Below, piece by piece: positions 9,218 to 21,330 of a stretch of 64,000 bases of DNA. The position numbers and the translations under genes are program-made. Origin of the DNA: Botrimarina mediterranea (lineage in GTDB: Bacteria > Planctomycetota > Planctomycetia > Pirellulales > Lacipirellulaceae); the NCBI RefSeq assembly GCF_007753265.1, contig NZ_CP036349.1, positions 704,263-768,262 on the forward strand, read 5' to 3'. How positions within the stretch are numbered: the first letter of the stretch is position 1; every line of letters begins with the position of its first letter. The notes below the pieces were generated by a model. It made no database searches. It was not told the origin of the DNA and was given only the letters and a program-made list of their open reading frames with translations.

Positions 9218-10324
9218 GTGGCCCTCGCTGATTTCCTCACCGACCTCGATGCGTTCGAGTCCGACGCCGCCGCGGCGTTCGGCAACGCTGGCGATACGAC
9301 GGCGTTGGAAGCGGCGCGAGTGGAGTTCCTCGGCGCCAAGGCGGGCCGCCTGAAGGCCATCCAGAAGGGCCTAGGAGGCCTTCAGAAGGCCGATAAGCCC
9401 GCCGGCGGTCAGAAGCTCAATGCCGTGAAGACGGCCGTAGAAACGGCCTTTATGGCCGCCCAGGAGCGTCTCGCGAGTGGCGCCAAATCGGTCGAGCGGG
9501 CTGCCTTCGACATCACGCTCCCCGGCCGCCCCCTGCGACGTGGCCGTCTCCACCCGATCACGCAGACGATCGAGCGGATGAAGGAGATCATGGGCCGCCT
9601 CGGCTTCACCGCCGTCGAAGGCCCCGAGATCGAAGACGACTGGCACAACTTCGTCGCGCTGAACATCCCCGAGATCCACCCCGCGCGCGACCCCCTCGAT
9701 AACTTCTACTTGTCGGTGGGGTCGCACTTAGCCCCTGGTGAGTCACCGGGGGCTAAATATGAGGGGACGCCCGCCCTGGGCCCCGACGGCAAGCCCCTCT
9801 TGCTGCGCAGCCAAACCTCGACGGTCCAAATCCGCACGATGGAAGAGGCCGTCGCCTCAGCCGACGGTGGGACGCCGCCGCCGGTGCGGATCGTGTCGCT
9901 CGGGCGCGTCTACCGCCCCGACACGGCCGACGCGACGCACTACCCGATGTTCCATCAGATCGAGGGTCTCTGCATCGCCCCCGGCGTGACGATGGCCGAC
10001 CTGAAGGGCGTGCTGCAGATGTTCTGGCAGTCGTACTTCGGTTTGGAGAGTAACGAACCCATCGAGGTCCGCTTCCGCCCGAGCTTCTTCCCGTTCACCG
10101 AGCCGAGCGTCGAGTGCGACATCTGGCACGACGGCAAGTGGATGGAGATCGGCGGCGCCGGGATGGTCGACCCCAACGTGCTGCGGGCCGTCGGCTACGA
10201 CCCCGAAGAGGTCACCGGCTTCGCCTTCGGCCTCGGCATCGAACGCATCTGCATGCGGCAACACGGGATCACCGATATTCGCGACTTGTATGCGAACGAC
10301 GTACGGTTCCTGGCTCAGTTCTGA
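9218..10324 (+). CDS. pheS: Phenylalanyl-tRNA synthetase alpha subunit
   Basis: A protein of about 368 residues from GTG 9218, which gives the family-like N-terminus (V/M)[12 protein letters not shown] 9206 would add four residues. The N-terminal coiled coil (about residues 10-85) is followed by the class II catalytic core: [39 protein letters not shown] (motif 2 region), [17 protein letters not shown], and [13 protein letters not shown] (motif 3). It forms the alpha2beta2 enzyme with PheT. Unusually, residues about 167-190 ([15 protein letters not shown] and following) form an insertion before motif 2 that overlaps a palindromic repeat. Between pheS and pheT lies an unrelated SMI1/KNR4-like gene. 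Confidence 0.96.
   Translation: MALADFLTDLDAFESDAAAAFGNAGDTTALEAARVEFLGAKAGRLKAIQKGLGGLQKADKPAGGQKLNAVKTAVETAFMAAQERLASGAKSVERAAFDITLPGRPLRRGRLHPITQTIERMKEIMGRLGFTAVEGPEIEDDWHNFVALNIPEIHPARDPLDNFYLSVGSHLAPGESPGAKYEGTPALGPDGKPLLLRSQTSTVQIRTMEEAVASADGGTPPPVRIVSLGRVYRPDTADATHYPMFHQIEGLCIAPGVTMADLKGVLQMFWQSYFGLESNEPIEVRFRPSFFPFTEPSVECDIWHDGKWMEIGGAGMVDPNVLRAVGYDPEEVTGFAFGLGIERICMRQHGITDIRDLYANDVRFLAQF
9728..9756. repeat. Palindromic repeat inside pheS
   Basis: TTAGCCCCTGGTGA and its near-perfect inverse TCACCGGGGGCTAA surround a single G. The same element, with flanks CGCAC and AT, occurs at 41119-41147 between genes. Here it lies inside the pheS frame and is translated. Confidence 0.85.
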
Positions 10325-10331
10325 AGATTCA

Positions 10332-10841
10332 CCGCGGAGTGCGCGGAGGACGCGGAGAAGACGGAAGCGACTCTTCTTTCCAGCCGTTTCACTATATCGG
10401 GAATCAAGATGTCCGAGAGCGATATCGACTTGATCGAGTCGGAACTAGGCGTGGAGTTGCCTCCGGCTTACAGGTCATGGCTGCTCACATTGCCTTCCGA
10501 GTTCGATGACCCGACAAGTAAACGAATCTGGACAGAGATAGGACATATCTACAATCAACCCGAACAAATCATCGGCGAGTCGTTGAACTTTATCGATTCG
10601 GATTGTCTCTCGGATACCGAGTGGGAGGACTGGGATTTATCAGACTACATTGCTATCGGTGGTGATGGTTGTGGCAACTACTACATCATTGAGCGAGACG
10701 ATGAAGACCCCGTCGTCCATCTGTTGAGCCACGATCCTCTTGGTATCGAAGAAGAAAAGTTTGCCTCCGTGGCCGAATATTGTGCGGCAATCGATCAGAT
10801 AATCCGCTGACATCACTCCGCGTCCTCCGCGAACTCCGCGG
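10332..10841. repeat. 26-bp inverted repeats bracketing a SMI1/KNR4-like gene
   Basis: CCGCGGAGTGCGCGGAGGAC... at 10332-10357 and its inverse at 10816-10841 match in 25 of 26 positions. They enclose the gene at 10409-10810 and nothing else, and the unit sits between pheS and pheT. This resembles a non-autonomous inserted cassette, though no transposase is present and no target duplication was identified. Confidence 0.8.
10409..10810 (+). CDS. SMI1/KNR4 (SUKH superfamily) protein
   Basis: A protein of 133 acidic residues. The N-terminus IDLIESELGVELPPAYRSWLL is the SMI1/KNR4 signature, and the later WDLSDYIAIGGDGCGNYYIIE and DDEDPVVHLLSHD fit the same fold. In bacteria the SUKH superfamily includes many immunity proteins of contact-dependent toxins and also solitary members of unknown function; no toxin gene is next to it here. 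Base composition is visibly more AT-rich than the flanking pheS and pheT, and it is framed by 26-bp inverted repeats, so it looks acquired. Start ATG 10409. Confidence 0.85.
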   Translation: MSESDIDLIESELGVELPPAYRSWLLTLPSEFDDPTSKRIWTEIGHIYNQPEQIIGESLNFIDSDCLSDTEWEDWDLSDYIAIGGDGCGNYYIIERDDEDPVVHLLSHDPLGIEEEKFASVAEYCAAIDQIIR

Positions 10842-10848
10842 CTAATCA

Positions 10849-12909
10849 ATGATCGTCTCAACCGACTGGCTCGCCGACTACGTCGAACTCCCGAAGTCGA
10901 TCGAGGACCTTACCGAGCGCCTCACGCTCGCGGGCCTGAACCTCGAAGAGTTCCACGCCGTTGGCGACGACACGGCGATCGACCTCGAAGTCACGAGCAA
11001 CCGTCCCGACTGCCTCGGCCACATCGGCGTCGCGCGCGAGATCGCCGTCCTCTTCGGCGCGAAGCTCAAAAAACCTCAGCCGCAGCCGGCAGGCCGCGGC
11101 CGAAGCACTGAAACGCAAACCAGTGTTACGGTGTCTTGCCCCGACCTCTGCCCGCGTTACACGGCGCGACTCATCAAGGGCGTGAAGATCGGCCCCAGCC
11201 CCGCGTGGCTGCAAGATCGGCTGAAGACACTCGGCGTCGCGACGATCAATAACGTCGTTGACGTTACGAACTACGTGATGATGGAGATTGGCCAGCCGCT
11301 GCACGCGTTTGATTTCGCCAAGCTCCAGGGCGGCAAGATCATCGTCCGCAAGGCGGTCGCTGACGAGCCGTTCATGGCGATCAATCACAAGGAATACAAG
11401 CTTACCGGCGACGAGGTCGTCATCGCCGACGCCAATCGGCCCGTTGCGCTCGGCGGCGTGATGGGCGGCGCCGATACGGAAGTCTCGGACGCTACGGTGG
11501 ACGTGCTGGTCGAGGCCGCCGACTTCGCCCCGCTCGCCATCCGCGCCGCCGCGCGGCGCCACGCGCTGCACAGCCCATCGAGTTACCGCTTCGAGCGTGG
11601 CGTCGATCCCGAGAGCATCGACTGGGCGAGCCGCCGTTGCTGCGAGTTAATCCTTGAGCTCGCCGGCGGCGAGTTGCAAGAGGGCGTCATTGATGTGAAT
11701 CACCAGCCGAACGAGCGGACGTTCGACGAAGGCCGCGATCACATCAAGCTGCGCTGGCCGAGCATCGAGCGGCTGCTTGGCATCGCGATTCCAGCGGACG
11801 ACGTTCGCAAGATCCTTACCGATCTTGGCTGCACCGAGACGCACAACTGCGACAAGTGCGTGAAGGTCGTTCCACCGACGTGGCGGGCGGACCTTTCGCG
11901 CGAGTGTGACCTGATCGAAGAGGTCGCCCGCATTTACGGTTACGACAAGATCCCCGCCGCGACGACGCTGCCGATCTTCCCGTCGGCGAAGCGGCGCGAA
12001 GACGTGGTGCTCGACCAGGTCCGCGCGGTGCTCATCGGCGCCGGCTTTGACGAGGCGTACACGCTCAGCGCGGTCGAGCCCGAGCTCGCCGACGCGTTCG
12101 CGCCGTGGTCGGGCGCCGTCGGGGTGAGCGGCTCGCTCTCAACCGGTATGGCCGTGCTGCGGCGGGCGAACGTCCTCCGGCAGAGTGTCGTGCCGAGTTT
12201 GCTGGCGTGTCGGCGCACCAACGAAACGCTGTCGAACCCCGTCGTCGAGCTGTTCGAGATCGCGAAGGTCTACCTGCCGCGCGAAGGGCAACTGCCGGCG
12301 GAGAAGCGGGTGCTCGCGCTCTCGTCGGGTGGCGGCTACCTCGAAATGAAGGGCGTCATCGAAGGCCTTGTCGCCGCGATCGCGCCGGCGGCCGAGTTGA
12401 CGGTCGCCCCGGCCCGCGGCCCCGACGAGGGCGCTCTGCTCGACGGCGGCCGCAGCGCCGGCTATTTGCTGGGCGGCATTCCACTGTGCCTCTTCGGCGA
12501 AGTGAGCAAGGCGGGCCGCGAGCGTTTTGATCTGCGTGGCGCGTCGTCGGTGGCGGAACTCGACCTCGGGGTTCTGGTAGCCGCTGCTGAACTCGTTCGC
12601 ACCACCAAGCCGCTCTCGAACTACCCGCCCGTGTCGCGCGACCTCAATATCGTCGTCGATGAAGTGACGCCGTGGGCCGCGATCGAAACTGCCGCGCGGA
12701 AAGCAGGCGGCGAGTTGGTAGAACAAATCGCGTTCACCGACGACACGTTCCGCGACGCGAAGCAACTGGGCGAAGGCAAGAAGAGCGTCGTCTTCCGCGT
12801 GCAACTCCGCTCAACGGCCGGCACGCTCACGAGCGACCAGGCCGACGCGGTGATGGGCCGCATCGTCGCGGCGCTCGAGGGCGAACTCGGCGGAAAGCTC
12901 CGCGCTTAG
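10849..12909 (+). CDS. pheT: Phenylalanyl-tRNA synthetase beta subunit, short form
   Basis: A protein of 686 residues, against about 790-800 for the common bacterial form. The N-terminal MIVSTDWLADYVELP runs after only about 40 residues into DLEVTSNRPDCLGHIGVARE, so the EMAP-II-like tRNA-binding domain normally found in between is missing. The B3/4 editing domain (about 90-270), the B5 domain (IKLRWPSIERLLGI, about 285-365, with CDLIEEVARIYGYDKIP), the catalytic-like core and the C-terminal anticodon-binding FDX-ACB domain (PPVSRDLNIVVDE to the end, about 592-686) are present. The start overlaps the repeat that closes the upstream cassette. Confidence 0.95.
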   Translation: MIVSTDWLADYVELPKSIEDLTERLTLAGLNLEEFHAVGDDTAIDLEVTSNRPDCLGHIGVAREIAVLFGAKLKKPQPQPAGRGRSTETQTSVTVSCPDLCPRYTARLIKGVKIGPSPAWLQDRLKTLGVATINNVVDVTNYVMMEIGQPLHAFDFAKLQGGKIIVRKAVADEPFMAINHKEYKLTGDEVVIADANRPVALGGVMGGADTEVSDATVDVLVEAADFAPLAIRAAARRHALHSPSSYRFERGVDPESIDWASRRCCELILELAGGELQEGVIDVNHQPNERTFDEGRDHIKLRWPSIERLLGIAIPADDVRKILTDLGCTETHNCDKCVKVVPPTWRADLSRECDLIEEVARIYGYDKIPAATTLPIFPSAKRREDVVLDQVRAVLIGAGFDEAYTLSAVEPELADAFAPWSGAVGVSGSLSTGMAVLRRANVLRQSVVPSLLACRRTNETLSNPVVELFEIAKVYLPREGQLPAEKRVLALSSGGGYLEMKGVIEGLVAAIAPAAELTVAPARGPDEGALLDGGRSAGYLLGGIPLCLFGEVSKAGRERFDLRGASSVAELDLGVLVAAAELVRTTKPLSNYPPVSRDLNIVVDEVTPWAAIETAARKAGGELVEQIAFTDDTFRDAKQLGEGKKSVVFRVQLRSTAGTLTSDQADAVMGRIVAALEGELGGKLRA

Positions 12910-12918
12910 AAAAGTTTT

Positions 12919-12988
12919 GGAACCACGGATGGACACAGATGAACACGGATGTCTTCATCAGTGTTAATCCGTGTTCATCTGTGGTTCC
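12919..12988. repeat. Inverted repeat between pheT and the AMP-ligase gene
   Basis: ACAGATGAACACGGAT (12935-12950) and ATCCGTGTTCATCTGT (12967-12982) are perfect inverses, extended outward by GGAACCAC/GTGGTTCC with an 8-nt bulge on the left. It ends 14 nt before the next start codon. Confidence 0.8.
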
Positions 12989-13002
12989 TTCAATGAAATA
13001 TC

Positions 13003-14391
13003 GTGTCGTCTTACATTCCAACTATTGCTGAGTTGCTTGAGGCGACGGCTAGTCGGTGCAGCGATAGAGCGGCATTGGGCTACTGGCAGGGAAACGATGT
13101 TAACTGGCTGAATTGGTCGCAGGTGGGCGTCGGCGCTCGCAATAAGGCCGATTGGTGGGAGGCTGTCGATGAGCCCCATCTTGGCTGGTCCGAGAAGAAT
13201 CTTGAGCACCCGGTCTGGGACGCGCTTGCACTTCACTTAGCTCATTTGCGTCGAATCCCCGAGGGTGATCGGTATCGTAGTGAATACCCTCCAGAGCTAT
13301 CGACAATCGTCGAGACCGCGGGCACTTCGGGTGAGCCTCGCGGCGTGATGCTTAGTGAGGCGAATCTGGCTTCGAACGCGATCGCGCTCAGCGAGGCGTC
13401 CGGCGGCGACGGGGATGAGTTGCGGCTTTCGTTTTTGCCGATGGAGCATCTTTACGCGCGGACTTGCGACCTTTACACGTGGGTCGTGCGGGGTTCGCGG
13501 CTCGTGCTGGCTGAGAGTCCGAAGACGGTGTTTCGTGACGCCAAGATTGTTAGGCCGACGGTGATCAATGGCGTGCCGTACTTCTTTCAGAAGGCGATCG
13601 ATTTGGCGGACAAGGAGGGCTTGTCCCTTCGACAACTGCTCGGCGGTGAGATTAAGCGCTGCTACTGCGGCGGCGCTCCGCTGGCGCCGGCGGTTGAGCA
13701 GCGGTTCTTCGACGAGGGCGTGCCGCTCTTCACGGGTTACGGCCTCACCGAGGCGTCGCCCGTTGTGACGGTTAATACGCCGGCGGCTTACAAGCTCGGT
13801 ACGGTGGGTCGTCCCTTGCCGGGTGTTGAGGTCCGCATTGCAAGCGATGGCGAAGTTCTTGTGCGTGGGCCGAATGTGATGCTCGGCTACTACAACGACC
13901 CCGAGGCGACCGCCGCGGCGTTGCGTGACGGCTGGCTCTACACGGGCGACCTCGGCGAACTCGACAGCGACGGCTTCCTCACAATCACCGGCCGTAAGAA
14001 AGAGTTGATCGTACTGGCGACCGGCAAGAACGTGGCGCCGTCACGCGTCGAGGCCCTGCTGTGCGCGTCGCCGTGGATCGAACAAGCGTGTGTCTTTGGC
14101 GATGGCGAGAAGGGCCTGCGGGCGCTCATCGTCCCCAACCCCCAGCGCCTCCGCGCCGAGATTAAACGCCGCCGCTTGTGGGTGTGGTCGAAACGCGGCG
14201 CGTTGCGGCATGCAGCGGTGCAGTCGCTCTACCGCGAAGTGATCGACGCGTGCCTCGCGGGCGCCGCGCGCGAAGAGCAGGTCCACTCGTTCACGCTCAT
14301 CGGCCGCGGCTTCGAGCGCGAGCGCGGCGAGATGACGGCGAAGCTGAGTTTGCGGCGCGAGGTGATCGCGAAGAACTTTGCCCGCGAGTAA
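13003..14391 (+). CDS. Short AMP-forming acyl-CoA synthetase/ligase
   Basis: A protein of 462 residues, shorter than the 500-650 usual for the ANL superfamily. It probably adenylates a carboxylic acid, perhaps a fatty acid. Motifs: ETAGTSGEPRGVMLSEANL (ATP loop near residue 105; the canonical Lys is Arg and the leading Tyr-Thr-Ser is altered), FTGYGLTEASPVVT, GWLYTGDLGELDSDGFLTITGR and KKELIVLATGKNVAP, then a C-terminal GEMTAKLSLRREVI in the position of the catalytic Lys segment of FadD-type enzymes. The N-terminal domain before the ATP loop is compressed. Start is GTG 13003, just after an inverted repeat, so a truncated N-terminus cannot be excluded. Substrate is unknown. Confidence 0.8.
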   Translation: MSSYIPTIAELLEATASRCSDRAALGYWQGNDVNWLNWSQVGVGARNKADWWEAVDEPHLGWSEKNLEHPVWDALALHLAHLRRIPEGDRYRSEYPPELSTIVETAGTSGEPRGVMLSEANLASNAIALSEASGGDGDELRLSFLPMEHLYARTCDLYTWVVRGSRLVLAESPKTVFRDAKIVRPTVINGVPYFFQKAIDLADKEGLSLRQLLGGEIKRCYCGGAPLAPAVEQRFFDEGVPLFTGYGLTEASPVVTVNTPAAYKLGTVGRPLPGVEVRIASDGEVLVRGPNVMLGYYNDPEATAAALRDGWLYTGDLGELDSDGFLTITGRKKELIVLATGKNVAPSRVEALLCASPWIEQACVFGDGEKGLRALIVPNPQRLRAEIKRRRLWVWSKRGALRHAAVQSLYREVIDACLAGAAREEQVHSFTLIGRGFERERGEMTAKLSLRREVIAKNFARE

Positions 14392-14438
14392 GCGCGAAGG
14401 GACGCTAATTGAGCGAAAATTGCTGGTGCGGTTCTATT

Positions 14439-14525
14439 GTGGGAGGGGTCTCCAGACCCCGATTACGCGCACCATGCCGACCACGGACAAGACACCGTAA
14501 TCGGCGTCTGGAGACGCCTCCCACA
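14439..14525. repeat. TGTGGGAGG palindromic element, copy 1
   Basis: Ends TGTGGGAGGGGTCTCCAGAC and GTCTGGAGACGCCTCCCACA, with CGATTACG/CGTAATCG inside and a central GCGCACCATGCCG. It sits between convergent genes (AMP-ligase and valS). Three further copies are at 29889, 43112 and 62641. Confidence 0.9.
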
Positions 14526-14540
14526 GGTTGCTTCGCAACC

Positions 14541-17774
<3,234 letters not shown>

Positions 17775-17873
17775 CGTGACGCGAGCAGGGGGAATTAGAC
17801 GGGATCGACAGGATCAACCAGGATCGCCGATTGGGGCCCAAACAACCAGCGGGGCCTTATTTTGTCGATGAAC

Positions 17874-18491
17874 TCACAAGAGCCAAGCCGACAGCCCATA
17901 TTTTAGGGAGTGGCTTGCTAGTGCGTCACGCCAGAAGCGAGTGAGTCGGGAGCCGAGCCCGGAATGTTCGGGAGAGCCGGGTGTCCTCAGTTCAATTGCC
18001 ACCTCTGCTTCTGAGAGCCACCGTCTGACATTATTGGCGTCTGCGGCGCATAGAAGCCCAATCTCAAGAGCCGATCCTTCTCGAAACTGGAGGCGGATCC
18101 GAGGGGGGCGAAGGCTTGCTTCCCCGTCGTCGATTGAGACGTAGTCGACTTCCGACCAGACCCATTCCGACCTTCCCCAGAGGTATCGAAGCGGACCTCT
18201 GTTGAGCGAGTTTTTGAACTTCAATGCAATACGGTTGGAGTGAAATGTGGCAGCTTCACCGCACTCGTATTCGTAGCAGAGAACTAGACCAATACCTGCC
18301 AGCATGCAGGCGAACAACTGCTCCCACAAAGGGCGGTTCGCCCAGACTCTGTCAAAGGGAGTAATGGCCCAGAAGACCGAAGCGATTAGCAGCACAAGCG
18401 AGAAGCGAACCTTCATCCCTCGCCAGCGAAATAGATTGCAGGGATGCACGAGTGGCTCTCGGATGGCGAATCCCAAAGTGGACGCGCTCAT
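17874..18491 (-). CDS. Two-helix membrane protein, translationally coupled to cimA
   Basis: A protein of 205 residues. Two hydrophobic segments near residues 28-46 and 56-72 (FSLVLLIASVFWAITPF, LFACMLAGIGLVLCYEY) are followed by a soluble beta-rich part (residues 80-180) with a layout resembling a PH-like domain anchored by a helical hairpin; this resemblance is an inference. The start codon overlaps the cimA stop by ATGA, so it is probably translated from the cimA transcript. Base composition is lower in GC than its neighbours. The function is unknown and no link to isoleucine synthesis is evident. Confidence 0.7.
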   Translation of the reverse strand: MSASTLGFAIREPLVHPCNLFRWRGMKVRFSLVLLIASVFWAITPFDRVWANRPLWEQLFACMLAGIGLVLCYEYECGEAATFHSNRIALKFKNSLNRGPLRYLWGRSEWVWSEVDYVSIDDGEASLRPPRIRLQFREGSALEIGLLCAADANNVRRWLSEAEVAIELRTPGSPEHSGLGSRLTRFWRDALASHSLKYGLSAWLL

Positions 18492-20053
18492 CCTTCGTCT
18501 TTACAAAGTTTGTACTCGATCGAGTCGACGAGCGCTTCCCAGCTCGCCTGAATCACGTTCTCGTCCACGCCGACGGTGCCCCAGGTCTCGCCGTCGGACT
18601 CGTCGCGCGATTCGATTACGACGCGGACGCTCGCGGCCGTGGCGGCTTCGCTGTTGATGACGCGGACCTTGTAGTCCACCAGCGACATCTGGGCGAGCTT
18701 GGGGTAATGGGCCTTGAGCGCCTTACGTAACGCGGCGTCGAGGGCATTAATGGGGCCGTCCCCTTCGGCGACGCGGTGCTCGACCTCATCGTGCACGTGC
18801 AGCTTGACGGTCGCTTCGGTCGTGGCGCCGGCGCCCTGGTTTTCGCTGGTGACGTGGTACTTCTCGAGCGTGAAGTGCGGGACGAACGTGCCGGCGAGTT
18901 TTCGCACGAGCAGAGCGAACGACGCCTCGGCCGCTTCGTACTGGTAGCCGCGGTTCTCGCGGTTGACGATCTCTTCGAGGACGCGGTTCATCAGGTCAGC
19001 GTCTTCCGCGAGGCCGAGCTTCGTCGCGGTGGCGATGATGTTCGACCGGCCGGAGAGCTCACTCACGAGGATGCGGCGTTCGTTGCCGACGGTCTCAGGC
19101 GGGATGTGCTCGTAGCTGTGGGCGACGCGGTTGACGGCGTGGACGTGCATGCCCCCCTTGTGAGCGAATGCGCTGGGGCCGACGAACGGCTGGTTGATGC
19201 GCCGCAGGAGATTGCCGATCTCGTAGACGTAGCCGCTCAGCTCGCTGAGGCGGGCGATCTTTTTTGGGCTGAGGACTTCGTAGCCTTCCTTCTTAAGCGC
19301 CAAGTTAGCAGCGATGCTGATGAGGTCCGCGTTGCCGCAACGCTCGCCGAGGCCGTTGATGGTGCCCTGCACATGGACGGCGCCGGCGTCGACCGCGGCG
19401 AGCGAGTTGGCGACCGCCAATTCGCAGTCGTTGTGCGTGTGGATGCCCAGCGGCGTATCGACCGCGGCGGCGGCTTCCTTCGTGAACCGAGCGATCTCCT
19501 CGGGGAGCGTGCCGCCGTTGGTGTCGCACATGACGATGCGTAGTGCGCCCGCCTGCGCGGCGGCTTGGATCGTCTTCGCAGCGTAAGCAGGGTTGCTTTT
19601 CCAGCCGTCGAAGAAGTGCTCGCAGTCGTAAACGACCTCGCGGCCTTGCGAGACGAAGTAAGCGATCGTCTCGGCGATCATGTCGATATTTTCTTGCTCG
19701 CTGACGCGGAGCACCTCGGCCACGTGAAAGTCGCTGGTCTTGCCGACGATCGTGACGACAGGCGTCTCGCTATGAAGCAAGGCCTTCATGCCCGGATCAT
19801 CAGCCGCCTTCACGCCGCGGCGGCGCGTCATGCCGAACGCGCAGGCCTTCGAGTTCTTCAGCGGTTCTTTCTTGAGCCGTTCGAAGAACTCGGCGTCCTT
19901 GGGATTGCTGAGCGGGAACCCCCCCTCAATGAAATCGAACCCCATCTCGTCGAGCCGACGGGCAATCAGCACCTTGTCGTCGAGCGAGAAGTTGACGCCC
20001 TCGCCTTGGGCGCCGTCGCGGAGGGTCGTGTCGTAGAGTTCGATCTTGGTCAT
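18488..20053 (-). CDS. cimA: (R)-citramalate synthase
   Basis: A protein of 521 residues from ATG 20053; the frame is open for 18 more codons but MTKIELYDTTLRDGAQGEG is the canonical start. It condenses pyruvate and acetyl-CoA to citramalate for isoleucine synthesis. Visible: the DTTLRDG metal-binding motif, GGFPLSNPKD, GIHTHNDCELAVAN with the two metal-binding His, GLGERCGNADL, GKHV-like KGGMHVHAV, and a C-terminal LeuA-type dimerisation/allosteric domain (about residues 385-510). The long insert-free layout and the FIEGGFP start fit the CimA/2-isopropylmalate synthase-like class rather than LeuA proper, and the length matches CimA. Isoleucine feedback is expected from the C-terminal domain. 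Confidence 0.9.
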   Translation of the reverse strand: MTKIELYDTTLRDGAQGEGVNFSLDDKVLIARRLDEMGFDFIEGGFPLSNPKDAEFFERLKKEPLKNSKACAFGMTRRRGVKAADDPGMKALLHSETPVVTIVGKTSDFHVAEVLRVSEQENIDMIAETIAYFVSQGREVVYDCEHFFDGWKSNPAYAAKTIQAAAQAGALRIVMCDTNGGTLPEEIARFTKEAAAAVDTPLGIHTHNDCELAVANSLAAVDAGAVHVQGTINGLGERCGNADLISIAANLALKKEGYEVLSPKKIARLSELSGYVYEIGNLLRRINQPFVGPSAFAHKGGMHVHAVNRVAHSYEHIPPETVGNERRILVSELSGRSNIIATATKLGLAEDADLMNRVLEEIVNRENRGYQYEAAEASFALLVRKLAGTFVPHFTLEKYHVTSENQGAGATTEATVKLHVHDEVEHRVAEGDGPINALDAALRKALKAHYPKLAQMSLVDYKVRVINSEAATAASVRVVIESRDESDGETWGTVGVDENVIQASWEALVDSIEYKLCKDEG

Positions 20054-20178
20054 ACCGCGTACTTTCTGCCATCTAGCTGGGGGCGGGCCGCCGCACGGGC
20101 GCCGCAAGCCACGATTCTAACCCGAGCCGCTCCGCGACACACGGGCGCAGGATTTCCACGGGCTGCGTGGCGGCGGGC

Positions 20179-21330
20179 TCAGGCGGCCGAGCGTGTCGGT
20201 TCGGCCGCCTTGGCCGTGGCGTCTAAAGACTCCGCCTCGGGAGAAGAGGTTCGCGGAGTAGCTGCTCGGCGGAGTTGATCGGCCACCTCGACCAATCGCC
20301 CGCAGCGGATCAGCCCGCCCCAAGCGTCGCGAAACGCCTTGCAATAGAGGGTCGGCGACCTAGCGAACAGCCGGAGTCGCACCAGGGCCCAGCGGTAGTG
20401 GATTCGCGCCTTCGCCACAGCCCAGTCCGGGCCGAAGAGCCAGTTCGGCGTCGCGGCGAGCGTTCGACCCGCTTGGCGGAACGCCTCGGCCAGTCGGCCC
20501 CGGCTCAGAGCTTTCACCGAGGCGGCGAAGCCCGAGCCGATCGCCACGGCCGCCCCGCGCCGGCCGTACTTCGCTCGCTGTTCCCAGTTGCGGCAGGCGG
20601 GGAGTCGATCTAGCAGAGGGCTATGTGGGTTCTCCGCGCGGAAACGCACCTCCATCCGGCCGAATTCGAGGAGCGGCGCCCGCAACTCGGCGAATGAGCC
20701 TTCGTTCCCGTGCAACACCCGAGCCTCCTCGATCATCCGCGACGGCACGCCGGCTTGCGACATCGCCGCGCCGAAGAGCAGCGACGCGTAGTGACCGTAC
20801 TGATCTTGAAATCCGCCAAGCGATTTCCACAAGCATCTTTTAACGAGCGTGCCACGGACCACCATCGTGTCCCACCCCTGCGCGAGGCGGCGGGGTAGTT
20901 CGTCGTCAAATAGGCGGTCGATCGTTTCCGGGAACCGCCCGGCGTAGAGTCCGCCACTGGCGAGCACGGCGGTCGGAGGGTCGCTCGTCTCGATCTCACG
21001 CAGCACCGCCGACAAGCAGTCCTCTTCCGCGACAACGTGCGACTCCGTGAACAGTAGCGCCGGAGCCCGCGCCGCCTCCGCCGCGGCGTTGTAGCTGCTG
21101 AAGAGATTGCCGGACTCCGATCGCAGCAGCCGATCTTGTTGCCGGAGCATCGAGCTGATTTCTTGCTCGAGCTCGGGCTCGCTGCCATCGGCAACGACGA
21201 TGAGTTCGCAGCGTGCCAAGGAGGCTGAGTCCTGAGCGAGCCACGAGCTGATTGCAGCGATCGCCACGCCGCGGTGTTCATCGAGTGGCGCCACCACGCT
21301 TAGCAGTGGCGGGGTTGCATCAAGCGACAT
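20179..21330 (-). CDS. Family 2-like glycosyltransferase
   Basis: A protein of 383 residues from ATG 21330 (MSLDATPPLLSVVAPL). The N-terminal half has GT-A features: LSVVAPLDEHRGVAIAAISS, CELIVVADGSEPELEQEI, LFSSYNAAAEAARAPALLFT and ESHVVAEEDCLSAV in the position of the acidic metal-binding motif. The C-terminal 120 residues are helical and basic. The gene overlaps the upstream glycosyltransferase by 11 bp, so the two are one operon. It probably acts in polysaccharide or glycoconjugate synthesis at the membrane; donor and acceptor are unknown. Confidence 0.75.
   Translation of the reverse strand: MSLDATPPLLSVVAPLDEHRGVAIAAISSWLAQDSASLARCELIVVADGSEPELEQEISSMLRQQDRLLRSESGNLFSSYNAAAEAARAPALLFTESHVVAEEDCLSAVLREIETSDPPTAVLASGGLYAGRFPETIDRLFDDELPRRLAQGWDTMVVRGTLVKRCLWKSLGGFQDQYGHYASLLFGAAMSQAGVPSRMIEEARVLHGNEGSFAELRAPLLEFGRMEVRFRAENPHSPLLDRLPACRNWEQRAKYGRRGAAVAIGSGFAASVKALSRGRLAEAFRQAGRTLAATPNWLFGPDWAVAKARIHYRWALVRLRLFARSPTLYCKAFRDAWGGLIRCGRLVEVADQLRRAATPRTSSPEAESLDATAKAAEPTRSAA

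Noticed and set aside
10332..10841. Insertion sequence with transposase
   Set aside because: The only enclosed gene is SMI1/KNR4-like and too short for a transposase; only a passive cassette is supported.
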